NCBI GenBank assembly: GCA_963732095.1
Contig: CAVSZA010000026.1
Location: 1-64,000, forward strand
Direction: 5' to 3'
From: AP-15 sp963732095
GTDB taxonomy: Bacteria > Pseudomonadota > Alphaproteobacteria > ATCC43930 > CGMCC-115725
Length of the DNA stretch: 64,000 bases
Shown here: positions 45,260-53,809 of the stretch, one piece after another
How positions within the stretch are numbered: position 1 is the stretch's first letter
Layout of the letters: each line of letters begins with the position of its first letter
Program-made: the position numbers and the translations under genes
The notes under the pieces: model-generated
What the model saw: the letters and a program-made list of their open reading frames with translations, nothing else
What the model was told of the DNA's origin: nothing
Databases searched by the model: none

Positions 45260-45886
45260 ATGTCCATAGCCATGAAGTACCCGGTCGCACGCTTTAAAAG
45301 TTTGGCTGTCGCGTTGAAGGAGCTCGAACCGTTTATCCGCAATGGCAAACACCTTCAGACCGGGAAACCGTTCAAGAAATTCGGCGGCATGCTATCCCGC
45401 GAGGTATTGGCCAATTGGTTGCTGTGCGTCGCCATTAACTCGACCGATAATCGCGAACTGACGTTCAGCAGCGATCCGGTCGGCGGTGACGGGATCGTCT
45501 TCGACAGCGCAACGGGCGAGACATGGCCAACCGAGCACGTCATGGTGCCGCGTTTGCGCCCCGGCGAAACGGGGGATGGCGAGGCGCTTATCCTGAAAGC
45601 GATAGAGCACAAGCGCAGCAAAGGCGGCGCGGCGTACGCTGCCGGAAAAACACTGATCGTATTCTTGGAAGCTGGTGCGGGAATATGGTTCCCGAACAAA
45701 GTCGCACGGCAGCTACCAGACCCATTGCTTTTCACAGCCGCCTGGGTTGTAGGACTGCAAGGCGTCGTCGAGGGCGAGTACGCCTATAACGTGACCTCCC
45801 TTGATATCAGCGAGGGCGATGCTCCAGCCGTACTTGTGCGCGTTGGAAAAGACTTCGACACGTGGAGAGTGAAGCGGGTTCAATGA
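45260..45886 (+). CDS. Hypothetical protein, 208 aa
   Basis: I do not recognise a family. The N-terminus (YPVARFKSLAVALKELEPFI) is helical; the middle has ANWLLCVAINSTDN and DGIVFDSATGETWPTEHVMV, PRL. A segment EALILKAIEHKRSKGGAAYA followed by KTLIVFLEAG faintly recalls the E-x-K plus hydrophobic strand of PD-(D/E)xK nucleases, but the match is too weak to call. It is intact and follows the 77-residue unknown gene. Confidence 0.55.
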   Translation: MSIAMKYPVARFKSLAVALKELEPFIRNGKHLQTGKPFKKFGGMLSREVLANWLLCVAINSTDNRELTFSSDPVGGDGIVFDSATGETWPTEHVMVPRLRPGETGDGEALILKAIEHKRSKGGAAYAAGKTLIVFLEAGAGIWFPNKVARQLPDPLLFTAAWVVGLQGVVEGEYAYNVTSLDISEGDAPAVLVRVGKDFDTWRVKRVQ

Positions 45887-46034
45887 GCGGCCTTTACTGC
45901 AATTTTCTATAATCGGCGTTTCGCGACAAAAATCGTGTAGGCGCTGGATTAAAATGTCACCACCGTCCCAATTGATCGGCGGCGACGTGTGCGGCCTCAC
46001 GGTAGCTTTGTAGAGGAGGCACGACCAAACCCGG

Positions 46035-46227
46035 TCAATCCCTCGCCGCTTCGATCAGCAGCGCGCGGAACCAGGCCTGCGCGGGCTCGCTTGCGGCGCG
46101 GCGGTGCCAGGCCATCGCCACGGTCGTCGAGAAATCGATCGGCAATGGCATGATCTCGATTTCGGCGGTGGCGGCGATCTGGCGGGCGGTGGGTCTTGGC
46201 ACGGTTGCGACGAGGTCGGAGGCGGCA
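46035..46227 (-). pseudogene. Duplicated 3' fragment of lysR-type gene
   Basis: This 193-bp stretch corresponds base for base, without gaps, to 46997-47189, the end of the intact LysR gene, including its stop codon (TGA at 46035-46037). Differences are scattered and mostly silent. It encodes about the last 63 residues (IMPLPIDFSTTVAMAWHRRA) in the same orientation. It lies on the far side of the higBA pair, so the toxin-antitoxin genes are bracketed by direct repeats of 193 bp. Confidence 0.9.
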
Positions 46228-46346
46228 TCGTGTTTCCGCCCGGCGAAGACGTCCGCCTGCGCTTGGGCCGCTGTTCGGAGTTGGCGGCGCTAGCGCCCGC
46301 ATTTTCCGCGAGGTTTATGTCGGGAAGGGCCGTGCGAGGCGTGGTT

Positions 46347-46646
46347 CTAGCAGGGCGCGGCGGTGGCGAAGCGCCGGTTGACCTTGATCGTGTCCGCCCG
46401 CTGCCGCGCTTCCCAAAGATCGCGCTGCATCTGCATCCGCAACCAGGCATCGGCCGTGCTGCCGAACACTTTCTCCAGCCGGATCGCCATATCCGGGGAA
46501 ACCCCGGTATGACCATTCAGCAGATCCGACAGCGCCTTGCGACTTACGCCTAGGGCCGCAGCCGCCGCGGTCACGCTAAGGCTCAGGGGCTTCAGGCACT
46601 CCTCCCGGACGATTTCGCCGGGATGGGCCGGATTGTGCATTTCCAT
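46347..46646 (-). CDS. higA: HigA-family antitoxin
   Basis: The 99-residue protein is typical of HigA: HPGEIVREECLKPLSLSVTA, AAAALGVSRKALSDLLNGHT (helix-turn-helix), VSPDMAIRLEKVFGSTADAW. It binds and neutralises the HigB toxin and represses the operon. It begins 23 bp after the toxin gene ends, in the usual higBA order. Confidence 0.92.
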   Translation of the reverse strand: MEMHNPAHPGEIVREECLKPLSLSVTAAAAALGVSRKALSDLLNGHTGVSPDMAIRLEKVFGSTADAWLRMQMQRDLWEARQRADTIKVNRRFATAAPC

Positions 46647-46669
46647 CTCGTTATCTCCTTCTCCGGCGG

Positions 46670-46948
46670 TCAGTGGTAATCGACGAGATCGACGTCGGTT
46701 GCGTTCTCACCCTCGAACTCGAAGACCAGCCGCCAATTGCCTGACACCGAAACCGCCCATTGCTCTTTGCGTTCGCCCGTCAATCGGTGGAGCCGGTACC
46801 CAGGCAAATTCATGCCGGCCGGTCTCGTGCTGACGTTGAGGGAGGTCAGGAGCCGGCGCAGGCGGGCCGCATGCTGCGCATTGATCCCCCGGGTGTCGCC
46901 GTTCCGAAAAAATCGCTCCAGCCCTTTATGCCGAAACCGCCCTATCAT
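46670..46948 (-). CDS. higB: HigB-family (RelE/ParE superfamily) toxin
   Basis: The 92-residue protein contains RFRHKGLERFFRNGDTRGIN, AQHAARLRRLLTSLN, HRLTGERKEQWAVSVSGNWR and LVFEFE, the complete pattern of HigB plasmid-maintenance toxins, ribosome-associated mRNA interferases. The length is normal and there is no lesion. The promoter lies in the short AT-rich segment 46949-46990, between the toxin and the end of lysR. Confidence 0.92.
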   Translation of the reverse strand: MIGRFRHKGLERFFRNGDTRGINAQHAARLRRLLTSLNVSTRPAGMNLPGYRLHRLTGERKEQWAVSVSGNWRLVFEFEGENATDVDLVDYH

Positions 46949-46996
46949 TCATGATAATTGTAACTTATCAGGTTACAACGCGTCAAGAAAACTCGA

Positions 46997-47896
46997 TCAC
47001 TCTCTCGCTGCTTCGATGAGCAGCGCGCGGAACCAGGCCTGCGCGGGCTCGCTTGCGGCGCGGCGGTGCCAGGCCATCGAGACGGTGGTCGAGAAGTCGA
47101 TCGGCAATGGCATGATCTCGACTTCGGCGGTGGCGGCGATCTGGCGGGCGGTGCGGCTCGGCACGGTGGCGACGAGATCGGAGGCGGCAAGCGCGACCGG
47201 CAATGCCAGATAGGTCGCAACCAATAGCGCAATGCGGCGCCGCAGGCCAAAGTCGACGAGAATACGGTCGAGCGCGCCACTGGTATCGCCGCGCGGCGAG
47301 ACCAGGATGTGATTGAGCGCCGCGTAGTCCTCGATCGACAGGTTTTGCCCGGCGATCGGATGGCCACGGCGGGCGATGACGACAAACGGGTCGCGCAGCA
47401 GCAGGATCGACTCGATATGCGGCGGCACGGTGCCGAGATGGGCGATGGCGACATCGATTCCGCCGCGGTCGAGCTGCTCGGCGGCGTCTATGCCGGTCAG
47501 CGGCGTCAGGCGCAGGGTTGCGCTCGCGGCCTGCCGGGCAAAGGCCTCGGCGAGCCGCCCGACCAATGCAACCTCGGCATATTCGGCCATGCCGGCGGTG
47601 AAAATGCCGGTGCTCTTTGCCGGGTCGAAGCCGAGGCCGAGGTTGAGCGCGGTCTCGATATGTTGGATCGCTGCCGCGACCAGCGGGGCAATCTCGCGCC
47701 CGCGGGCGGTCGGCTCCATGCCCCTCGGGGTGCGGACGAACAGATCGTCGGCAAAGAGGCTGCGCAGGCGCGACAGCGCGTGACTCATCGCCGGTTGCGA
47801 CAGGCCGATCCGTTCGGCGGCGCGGGTCACGGCGCGCTCGTTGGTCAGCGCGTCGAAGGCTTTCAGTAGGTTGAGGTCGACTGCCCGGATATCCAT
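46997..47896 (-). CDS. LysR-type transcriptional regulator
   Basis: The product has 299 residues. The N-terminal winged helix-turn-helix is clear (LNLLKAFDALTNERAVTRAA, ERIGLSQPAMSHALSRLRSL), followed by a periplasmic-binding-like effector domain. It is divergent from the VOC/DOPA-dioxygenase genes with 92 bp between starts, the classic arrangement for a LysR regulator of its neighbours. The AT-rich stretch TTGATAATATATAATCTATC at 47905-47925 lies in that gap and may be the shared control site. The effector is unknown, probably an aromatic compound. Confidence 0.93.
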   Translation of the reverse strand: MDIRAVDLNLLKAFDALTNERAVTRAAERIGLSQPAMSHALSRLRSLFADDLFVRTPRGMEPTARGREIAPLVAAAIQHIETALNLGLGFDPAKSTGIFTAGMAEYAEVALVGRLAEAFARQAASATLRLTPLTGIDAAEQLDRGGIDVAIAHLGTVPPHIESILLLRDPFVVIARRGHPIAGQNLSIEDYAALNHILVSPRGDTSGALDRILVDFGLRRRIALLVATYLALPVALAASDLVATVPSRTARQIAATAEVEIMPLPIDFSTTVSMAWHRRAASEPAQAWFRALLIEAARE

Positions 47897-47988
47897 GTGA
47901 CGAATTGATAATATATAATCTATCGATTTGATAGATGGGCCGGAAGCCTATCTTATGCCAGCAGCGAACAACCGATCAGGAGCCACCC

Positions 47989-48534
47989 ATGCCGCAAGAC
48001 ACCGCGCCGCGCCTCAGCCATGTCGGGCTTTATGTCCACGATGTGCCGAAGATGATCGACTTCTACTCCAACGTGCTCGGCTTTGTGGTCAGCGACGGCG
48101 CCGAGGACGGCCGCATCACCTTCCTCTCGCGCAACCCCAGCGACCATCACCAGGTCGTGCTGGTGCGCGGCCGCACGACCGATGCCGAGGTGCCGATGGT
48201 GCAGCAGGTGTCGTTCAATGTCGGCATCCTCGCGCAAGTGCAGAAGGCGTTCCGCAAGGTGCGCGAGGCCGGCTGCGAGGGCATCCGCCCGATCTGCCAC
48301 GGCAATGCTTGGTCGGTCTATTTCCAGGACCCCGAAGGCAACCAGATCGAGATGTTCTGTGACACGCCGTGGTATGTGCCGCAGCCTTTGGGCTTCAAGA
48401 TCGACCTCGACAAGAGCGAGGACGAGCTCTTCCGCGAGACCGAGGCCTATTGCCGCGACCGCGAGGGGTTCAAGCCGATCGAGGAATGGCGCGCCGAGAT
48501 CAGCAAGAAGATCGCGGCGAAGCTCGAAGCGTGA
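47989..48534 (+). CDS. VOC-family (glyoxalase/extradiol dioxygenase-like) protein
   Basis: The 181-residue protein starts at ATG 47989 behind AGGAG. LSHVGLYVHDVPKMIDFYSN, VLGFVV opens a vicinal-oxygen-chelate domain, with one metal His in SHVGLYV and the Glu in DPEGNQIEMFCDTPWYVPQP. It is likely a metal-dependent dioxygenase or isomerase acting on catechol-type substrates. It is followed 44 bp later by a DOPA-dioxygenase-family gene, suggesting one catabolic operon under the LysR regulator. Confidence 0.85.
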   Translation: MPQDTAPRLSHVGLYVHDVPKMIDFYSNVLGFVVSDGAEDGRITFLSRNPSDHHQVVLVRGRTTDAEVPMVQQVSFNVGILAQVQKAFRKVREAGCEGIRPICHGNAWSVYFQDPEGNQIEMFCDTPWYVPQPLGFKIDLDKSEDELFRETEAYCRDREGFKPIEEWRAEISKKIAAKLEA

Positions 48535-48578
48535 GGCCGATCAGCCATTAGCACTCAACATTAACCGGAGGAACCTCA

Positions 48579-48947
48579 ATGACCGAACTCAAAGGCTATC
48601 ACGCCCACGTCTATTACGACCCCAAGACTCGGCCGACCGCCGAACGCCTGCGCGAAGCGATCATCAGCCAATTCGCTGTCAGACCCGGCGCGTTCAGCGA
48701 TGAACCGATAGGCCCGCACCCGATCTCGCAGTTCAGCGTCATCTTCGAGACCGAGGAGTTCAAGAAAATCGTGCCCTGGCTGATGCTGAACCGCGAGGGG
48801 CTCGACGTTCTCGTCCACCCGCTGACCGAAAGCTCGTACGACGACCACAGCAAGAATGCGATGTGGCTCGGCACGCCGGTGCCGATGCGGCTCGAAATTC
48901 TGCGCCCGACCTATCGCACCGAGCTGCTGCCGACCGCCGCGGCCTGA
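48579..48947 (+). CDS. DOPA 4,5-dioxygenase family protein
   Basis: The 122-residue protein has the family pattern: GYHAHVYYDP (HxH metal site), IGPHPISQFSVIFETEEF, and LDVLVHPLTESSYDDHSKNA. Members cleave catechol rings extradiolically (DOPA in plants and fungi); bacterial copies have uncertain substrates. AACCGGAGG precedes the ATG. It is second gene of the LysR-controlled pair. Confidence 0.9.
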   Translation: MTELKGYHAHVYYDPKTRPTAERLREAIISQFAVRPGAFSDEPIGPHPISQFSVIFETEEFKKIVPWLMLNREGLDVLVHPLTESSYDDHSKNAMWLGTPVPMRLEILRPTYRTELLPTAAA

Positions 48948-48970
48948 CTGGCTTCAAGGCCTGACCGGCT

Positions 48971-49840
48971 TCAACCGGAGCTGGCGGGGGCGGTGGATAG
49001 CCACCACCCCTCGCCGGCGAGCCAGCATGTGTGATCCGGCTCGTCGGGGGCGCGCCGCAGCGATCGGATGGCGGTGAAATCGCCCCTCGCCAAGGCCGCC
49101 GTCAATTTTTCCTCCGCTGCCGGATGTCGCCCGCCGACGCACGGGATGATCCCCACCCGGCCGGCGAACCGAGCAGCGAAGCGGCACGGGTCACCGGGCT
49201 GGCGGGTGATCATCAGAAAGCCACCCCACCGTTCGGCATTGGTCAGTGGGACGAGGAGGCGGCTATTCTCTGCCGCCAATGCATCGAGCCAGACAGGAGA
49301 AAAATGCGTCACCCCGGCGTTGACGACGATGGCGTCGGCCGGCCGATCGGGCTGGAATAGGAAGCCGTCCGCTGCTACGACCGTCGCTTGCGGCCAAGCG
49401 GCGGCGAGATTCTCCTTGGCTCGGGCCGCGAGGATGGGGTCGACCTCGATCGCGGTGACCCGACCTGCGCGGCCGACGACCTCGGCGAGGATCCCGCTGT
49501 AATAGCCGGTGCCGGCACCGACATGGACGACATGGTCGCCACGGCTCAATTCGAGTTGGTCATACATACGTGCCCAAAGGCTGGGCTGCCCGTTGTTGAG
49601 CCGCCGCTCCTCGTCGATCGCGATCAGCACGTCATGGTAGAGGTGGCGCGGATCGGCGTCCTCCGTCGTCCAATACTCGGGCATGGCCATCGGGCTGAGG
49701 ACGCGCCAAGGCCCCGGCCCGAAGAAGCGCTCCCGCGGCACCGTCGCGAAGGCCTCGACGACCGCGCGCGATCGCAACTTGGCCGTGAACCGCAATTCCT
49801 CTGCGTAGCTATGCCGGGCCTCCTCGATCGAATGACGCAT
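48971..49840 (-). CDS. Protein-L-isoaspartate methyltransferase-like protein
   Basis: The 289-residue protein starts at ATG 49840, with CAGGAG seven bases upstream. The SAM-binding motif DHVVHVGAGTGYYSGILAEV, then AIEVDP and NAGVTHFSPVWLDAL follow the PCMT fold, preceded by AFATVPRERFFGPGPWRVLS. The C-terminus (GRHPAAEEKLTAALARGDFT) is longer than in housekeeping PCMT, so it may methylate a different target. It is convergent with the DOPA dioxygenase gene. Confidence 0.82.
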   Translation of the reverse strand: MRHSIEEARHSYAEELRFTAKLRSRAVVEAFATVPRERFFGPGPWRVLSPMAMPEYWTTEDADPRHLYHDVLIAIDEERRLNNGQPSLWARMYDQLELSRGDHVVHVGAGTGYYSGILAEVVGRAGRVTAIEVDPILAARAKENLAAAWPQATVVAADGFLFQPDRPADAIVVNAGVTHFSPVWLDALAAENSRLLVPLTNAERWGGFLMITRQPGDPCRFAARFAGRVGIIPCVGGRHPAAEEKLTAALARGDFTAIRSLRRAPDEPDHTCWLAGEGWWLSTAPASSG

Positions 49841-50147
49841 CTGGCACTCCTGGGCCATGCCGTTTTTTTTGCGCATCGCCATCTTTGCAGCAAGATCGCG
49901 GGGTATACTTTACCGTCGCTGCCCCGCCGAGCTAAAGTTAAGGAGGCCACCTCGTGGGTTTCCCTGCGATCTCCCTGCTGGCCCGATTGTGTTCGCTGCC
50001 GGCCGGCAAAATTTTCCCTGCCGGTCAATGGGGATTGGTTACGCAAGTAACTCATCTAAAAGGGGTAATCGGCAATGAACCCAGCCAAATCCCGAATTTT
50101 TCCCTGAGTTTCCCTGTCCGGCAGGGAAAGAGCGGAAGTAGCGCAGC
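49841..50147. other. Intergenic region before ccmF
   Basis: No gene is seen. The stretch includes CCGGC/GCCGG-type repeats of the words CCCTGCCGG and CCGGCAGGG and ends in the hairpin listed separately. Confidence 0.4.
50109..50129. promoter_or_regulatory. Hairpin upstream of ccmF
   Basis: TTTCCCTG and CAGGGAAA form a perfect 8-bp stem around TCCGG, 18 bp before the ccmF start. A half copy (TTTCCCTGCCGG) lies about 90 bp upstream. It could be a regulator site or an RNA hairpin influencing ccmF translation. Confidence 0.4.
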
Positions 50148-52139
50148 ATGCTCGTAGAGATCGGCCATTTCGCTCTCGTGCTCGCGCTTCTCGTGGCGCT
50201 GGTGCAGGGCACCGTGCCGCTGGTCGGGGCGTCGGCGCGCAGCCGGCCGCTGATGGATCTGGGGCGGTCGGCGGCCTTGCTGCAGTTCGGGCTGGTGGCG
50301 CTCGCCTTCGCCATCTTCATGCACGCTCACATCGTGTCGGATTTCTCGGTGCGGAACGTGTTCGAGAATTCGAACACCGCAAAGCCGATGCTCTACAAGG
50401 TGACCGGGGTCTGGGGCAGCCACGAAGGCTCGATGATGCTGTGGGTCCTGATGCTGACCTTGTTCGGGGGTCTCGTCGCGGGTCTCGGGCGGTCATTGCC
50501 GGCGACCCTGCGGGCGCGCACATTGGCGATCCAGGGCTTGCTCGGCTTCGGCACCTTGGCCTTCATCATCGGGACATCGAACCCGTTCGACCGGCTGTTC
50601 CCGGTCCCGGTCGATGGGCGCGACCTGAACCCGCTGCTGCAGGACCCCGGTCTCGCGTTCCACCCGCCGTTTCTCTATTTCGGCTATGTCGGCTTCTCGA
50701 TCACCTATTCTTTCGCGATCGCGGCGCTGATCGAGGGGCGGGTCGGCGCCGCCTGGGCGCGCTGGGTGCGGCCCTGGGCATTGACGGCGTGGTGTGGGCT
50801 GACGATCGGCATCGCAATGGGCAGCTGGTGGGCCTATTACGTGCTCGGCTGGGGTGGCTGGTGGTATTGGGACCCGGTCGAGAACGCCTCCTTCATGCCG
50901 TGGCTGCTCGGAACCGCGCTCCTTCATTCGGCGGCCGTCGTCGAAAAGCGCGAGACGTTGCAGCGCTGGACCGTCCTGCTGGCCATCCTGACCTTCGGTA
51001 TGAGCCTGATCGGGACATTCCTCGTGCGCTCCGGTGTCCTGACCTCGGTCCACTCCTTCGCGGTCGATCCGACCCGCGGCGTCTTCATCCTGGTGCTGAT
51101 CGCGCTGGTGATCGGCGGCGGCCTCGTGCTTTACGCGCTGCGCGCTCCCGGTCTCGAAATCGGCAACCCGTTCGCGCCGGTGAGCCGCGAAGGCGCCCTC
51201 GTCCTCAACAATCTGCTGCTCTGCGCCGGCATGGCGACGGTTTTTCTCGGCACCTTCTACCCGCTCTTTGCCGAGGTGTGGAGCGGCGCTAAGCTGTCGG
51301 TCGGCCCGCAATTCTTCAACGCGACCTTCGTGCCGATCCTGGCACCCGCCATCGTCGCCTTGGTGATCGGACCGGTGCTGGCCTGGCGCCGCGGCAATCT
51401 GCGCGCCGCCCTGCGCCGCCTCGCTCCGGCCATTGTGGGCGCGCTGCTCGCCCCTGTCATCATCTTCGCCTTCGACCGCGCCGCACCGCCGGCGGCGCTG
51501 GCGGGCATTGCGCTCGCGGTCTGGGCGATGCTCGGAGTGCTGACCGATCTCGCCGATAGGAGCGGCGCAGCAAAGCTTCCGGCCCTGACATCCTGGCGGC
51601 GGCTGCGCCATTTGCCGCGCGGTACTTGGGGCTACGCAATCGCCCATTTCGGGGTGGGCGTGCTGATTGCCGGCGTGACCGTGTCCACCGCATGGCGCAG
51701 CGAGCGGATCGAGACATTGCATCCCGGGGAGAGCATCGAGATCGCCGGCCGCACCCTGCGCCTGGTCGGGGTCACCGAAGGGGACGTCGCCAATTACCAC
51801 GCGCAGCGCGCGCAAATCGTCGTCGAGCGCCCCGGCAGCGCGCCGATGACCCTCTACCCCGAGCGCCGCTGGTATCCGGTGGCGCGCAGCCAGACCACCA
51901 ACACGGCGATCGCCACAAACGGGTTCGGCGACCTCTATCTGGCGCTCGGCGATCCGGATGGGCAGGGCGGCTGGGTGTTGCGGGCCTATTACAATCCGCT
52001 CGTGCCGTGGATCTGGTTTGGCGCGATCCTCGCCGCCCTCGGTGGGCTCGTCTCGCTGAGCGACCGCCGGCTTCATCTGCGCCTGCCGGCGGCGAGGAGT
52101 TCGCTCGCCGTCACGTCGGCGGGATCGGCCGACAACTGA
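50148..52139 (+). CDS. ccmF: Cytochrome c heme lyase subunit CcmF
   Basis: This 663-residue polytopic membrane protein has the tryptophan-rich motif GWGGWWYWDPVENASFMPWL, WGSHEGSMMLWVLMLTLFGG and the conserved histidines that bind heme b. It ligates heme to apocytochrome c on the periplasmic side, together with CcmH and CcmI. It overlaps ccmH by one base (TGATG). Confidence 0.97.
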   Translation: MLVEIGHFALVLALLVALVQGTVPLVGASARSRPLMDLGRSAALLQFGLVALAFAIFMHAHIVSDFSVRNVFENSNTAKPMLYKVTGVWGSHEGSMMLWVLMLTLFGGLVAGLGRSLPATLRARTLAIQGLLGFGTLAFIIGTSNPFDRLFPVPVDGRDLNPLLQDPGLAFHPPFLYFGYVGFSITYSFAIAALIEGRVGAAWARWVRPWALTAWCGLTIGIAMGSWWAYYVLGWGGWWYWDPVENASFMPWLLGTALLHSAAVVEKRETLQRWTVLLAILTFGMSLIGTFLVRSGVLTSVHSFAVDPTRGVFILVLIALVIGGGLVLYALRAPGLEIGNPFAPVSREGALVLNNLLLCAGMATVFLGTFYPLFAEVWSGAKLSVGPQFFNATFVPILAPAIVALVIGPVLAWRRGNLRAALRRLAPAIVGALLAPVIIFAFDRAAPPAALAGIALAVWAMLGVLTDLADRSGAAKLPALTSWRRLRHLPRGTWGYAIAHFGVGVLIAGVTVSTAWRSERIETLHPGESIEIAGRTLRLVGVTEGDVANYHAQRAQIVVERPGSAPMTLYPERRWYPVARSQTTNTAIATNGFGDLYLALGDPDGQGGWVLRAYYNPLVPWIWFGAILAALGGLVSLSDRRLHLRLPAARSSLAVTSAGSADN

Positions 52140-52606
52140 TGATCCGTCGGCTCGCTTTGGCGGTCGCGGTGGCGGCAGGCCTGGTCGGACCTGCGGCCCA
52201 TGCTGTCGAACCCGCCGAGCGGCTCGCCGACCCCGCGCTCGAGGCGCGCGCCCGGGCGCTGAGCCAGGAATTGCGTTGTCTCGTCTGCCAGAACCAGTCG
52301 ATCGACGAGTCGAACGCCGATCTCGCCCACGATCTGCGAGTGCTGCTGCGGCAACGCCTGGCGGCCGGCGATACCGATCGGCAAGTGCTCGATTATGTCG
52401 TCGCCCGCTACGGGGTCTTCGTACTGCTCGATCCGCCTTTTGCGCCCGCGACGTACCTTTTGTGGCTGACACCGCCTGTCCTGGTGGTAGGCGCCGGCAT
52501 CTTTCTGGCGCTCCGGGCGCGCCGCCGCCGCCCTGATCCGGAACTCCCGGCTTTGAGTGACGAAGAGCGCGACCGTGCAGCGCTATTGCTCGGCGAACGT
52601 GGATGA
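52139..52606 (+). CDS. ccmH: Cytochrome c maturation thiol protein CcmH (CcmL)
   Basis: The 155-residue protein has a signal peptide (LALAVAVAAGLVGPAAHA), the redox motif LRCLVCQNQSI, and a C-terminal membrane helix. It reduces the apocytochrome CXXCH thiols for heme attachment. The thioredoxin-like ccmG, normally between ccmF and ccmH, is missing here and must be elsewhere. ATGA overlap joins it to ccmI. Confidence 0.95.
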   Translation: MIRRLALAVAVAAGLVGPAAHAVEPAERLADPALEARARALSQELRCLVCQNQSIDESNADLAHDLRVLLRQRLAAGDTDRQVLDYVVARYGVFVLLDPPFAPATYLLWLTPPVLVVGAGIFLALRARRRRPDPELPALSDEERDRAALLLGERG

Positions 52607-53691
52607 TCTGGTTCTGGATCATCGCTGGATTGCTGATCGTGGTGGCGCTGCTTGCGTTGCTCAAGCCTCTGTTGCGGGCATCACCGGAGAACATGGATGA
52701 GGGTGAATCCGTCGTCGCGGTGTTTCGCCGGCAACTCACGAACCTCGATACCGAGATTGCGCAGGGAAGGCTCACCGCGGACGAGGCCGCGGCAGTGCGC
52801 GCGGAAATCACCCGGCGCATGCTCGCGGCGGCCGACCAGAAGACCCAAAACTCCCGGCCGCCCGTCTTGGGCTCGGCCGCGAGCTCCTGGCGCATCTGCG
52901 TCGCCGTCGGTATAGCGGCCCTGCTGCCCGCGGCGGCGCTCGCCATCTACTCGGCGGTCGGCGCGCCGGCGGCGATCGAACGGGGCGGGAGTGCTGCGGC
53001 AGCAGCCCCTGCGGCCGACGACCGGGCAAAACTCGCCGCCGCAGCCGAACAGCTCAAGGCGCGGCTTCAGCAGGAGCCCGGGCATGTCGAAGGCTGGGTC
53101 CTGCTGGCTCGCACCTTCGCCTCCCTCGAGCGCTACTCCGAAGCGCGCTCCGCTTACAGCCAGGCGATCGCATTGGCGCCAAAAGAGCCGCGGTTGCATG
53201 CAGAGCTCGGGGAATTGCTCGTGCTGGCGGCGGGCGGCGATGTCAGTGCCGAGGCCGAGGCCGAGTTTGCCAAGGCCGGAGATGACCCCCGCGCCCGCTT
53301 CTATGGCGCAGAAGCTGCGCTGCAGCGCGGCGATCGCGAGGCAGCCAAGGCTACGCTGCGCGCATTGCTGGCCACGGCGCCGGCCGAGGCGACATGGCGC
53401 AAGGTCGTGCAGGACCGCCTGGCCGAGATTGCCCCGGGTGAGCAGCCGCCCGCTGGCAAGGCATCCGGGCCGACGGCTCAGGACTTGGCCGCGGCTCAAT
53501 CGATGTCGCCGGAGGAGCGGCAGGCAATGATTCGCTCCATGGTCGACCGCCTCGCCGCGCGGCTCGAGCAGAACCCGAACGACAAGGACGGGTGGATCCG
53601 CCTCGCCCGCGCCTATGATGTGCTGGGCGAAACGGAAAAGGCCCAAGCAGCCCGCACCCGCGCCGCACAAGTTCCCGAGGCCGGAAAGTAG
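52603..53691 (+). CDS. ccmI: Cytochrome c maturation protein CcmI
   Basis: The 362-residue protein has two N-terminal membrane helices (FWIIAGLLIVVALLALLKPL and VAVGIAALLPAAALAIYSAV) separated by a cytoplasmic loop. A periplasmic TPR region (GHVEGWVLLARTFASLERYS, EARSAYSQAIALAPKEPRLH) and a further TPR-like end (DGWIRLARAYDVLGETEKAQ) follow. CcmI chaperones apocytochrome c to the CcmFH lyase. Confidence 0.92.
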   Translation: MIWFWIIAGLLIVVALLALLKPLLRASPENMDEGESVVAVFRRQLTNLDTEIAQGRLTADEAAAVRAEITRRMLAAADQKTQNSRPPVLGSAASSWRICVAVGIAALLPAAALAIYSAVGAPAAIERGGSAAAAAPAADDRAKLAAAAEQLKARLQQEPGHVEGWVLLARTFASLERYSEARSAYSQAIALAPKEPRLHAELGELLVLAAGGDVSAEAEAEFAKAGDDPRARFYGAEAALQRGDREAAKATLRALLATAPAEATWRKVVQDRLAEIAPGEQPPAGKASGPTAQDLAAAQSMSPEERQAMIRSMVDRLAARLEQNPNDKDGWIRLARAYDVLGETEKAQAARTRAAQVPEAGK

Positions 53692-53809
53692 CCTCGACCC
53701 CTGCCTGTTGCCCTTCATCATTATAACTGCGAGTAAATCTGCCGGATTGCGCGAGCCACGATCGCAGCGGTTGAACTTCGGCGCTACCAGCCGTTAACCT
53801 CGAAGAACA

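Noticed and set aside
50493..52946. Minus-strand open frame of about 817 codons opposite ccmF-ccmH
   Set aside because: Arg/Ala/Gly/Pro-rich translation without motifs; it is the antisense of well-conserved ccm genes in G+C-rich DNA.
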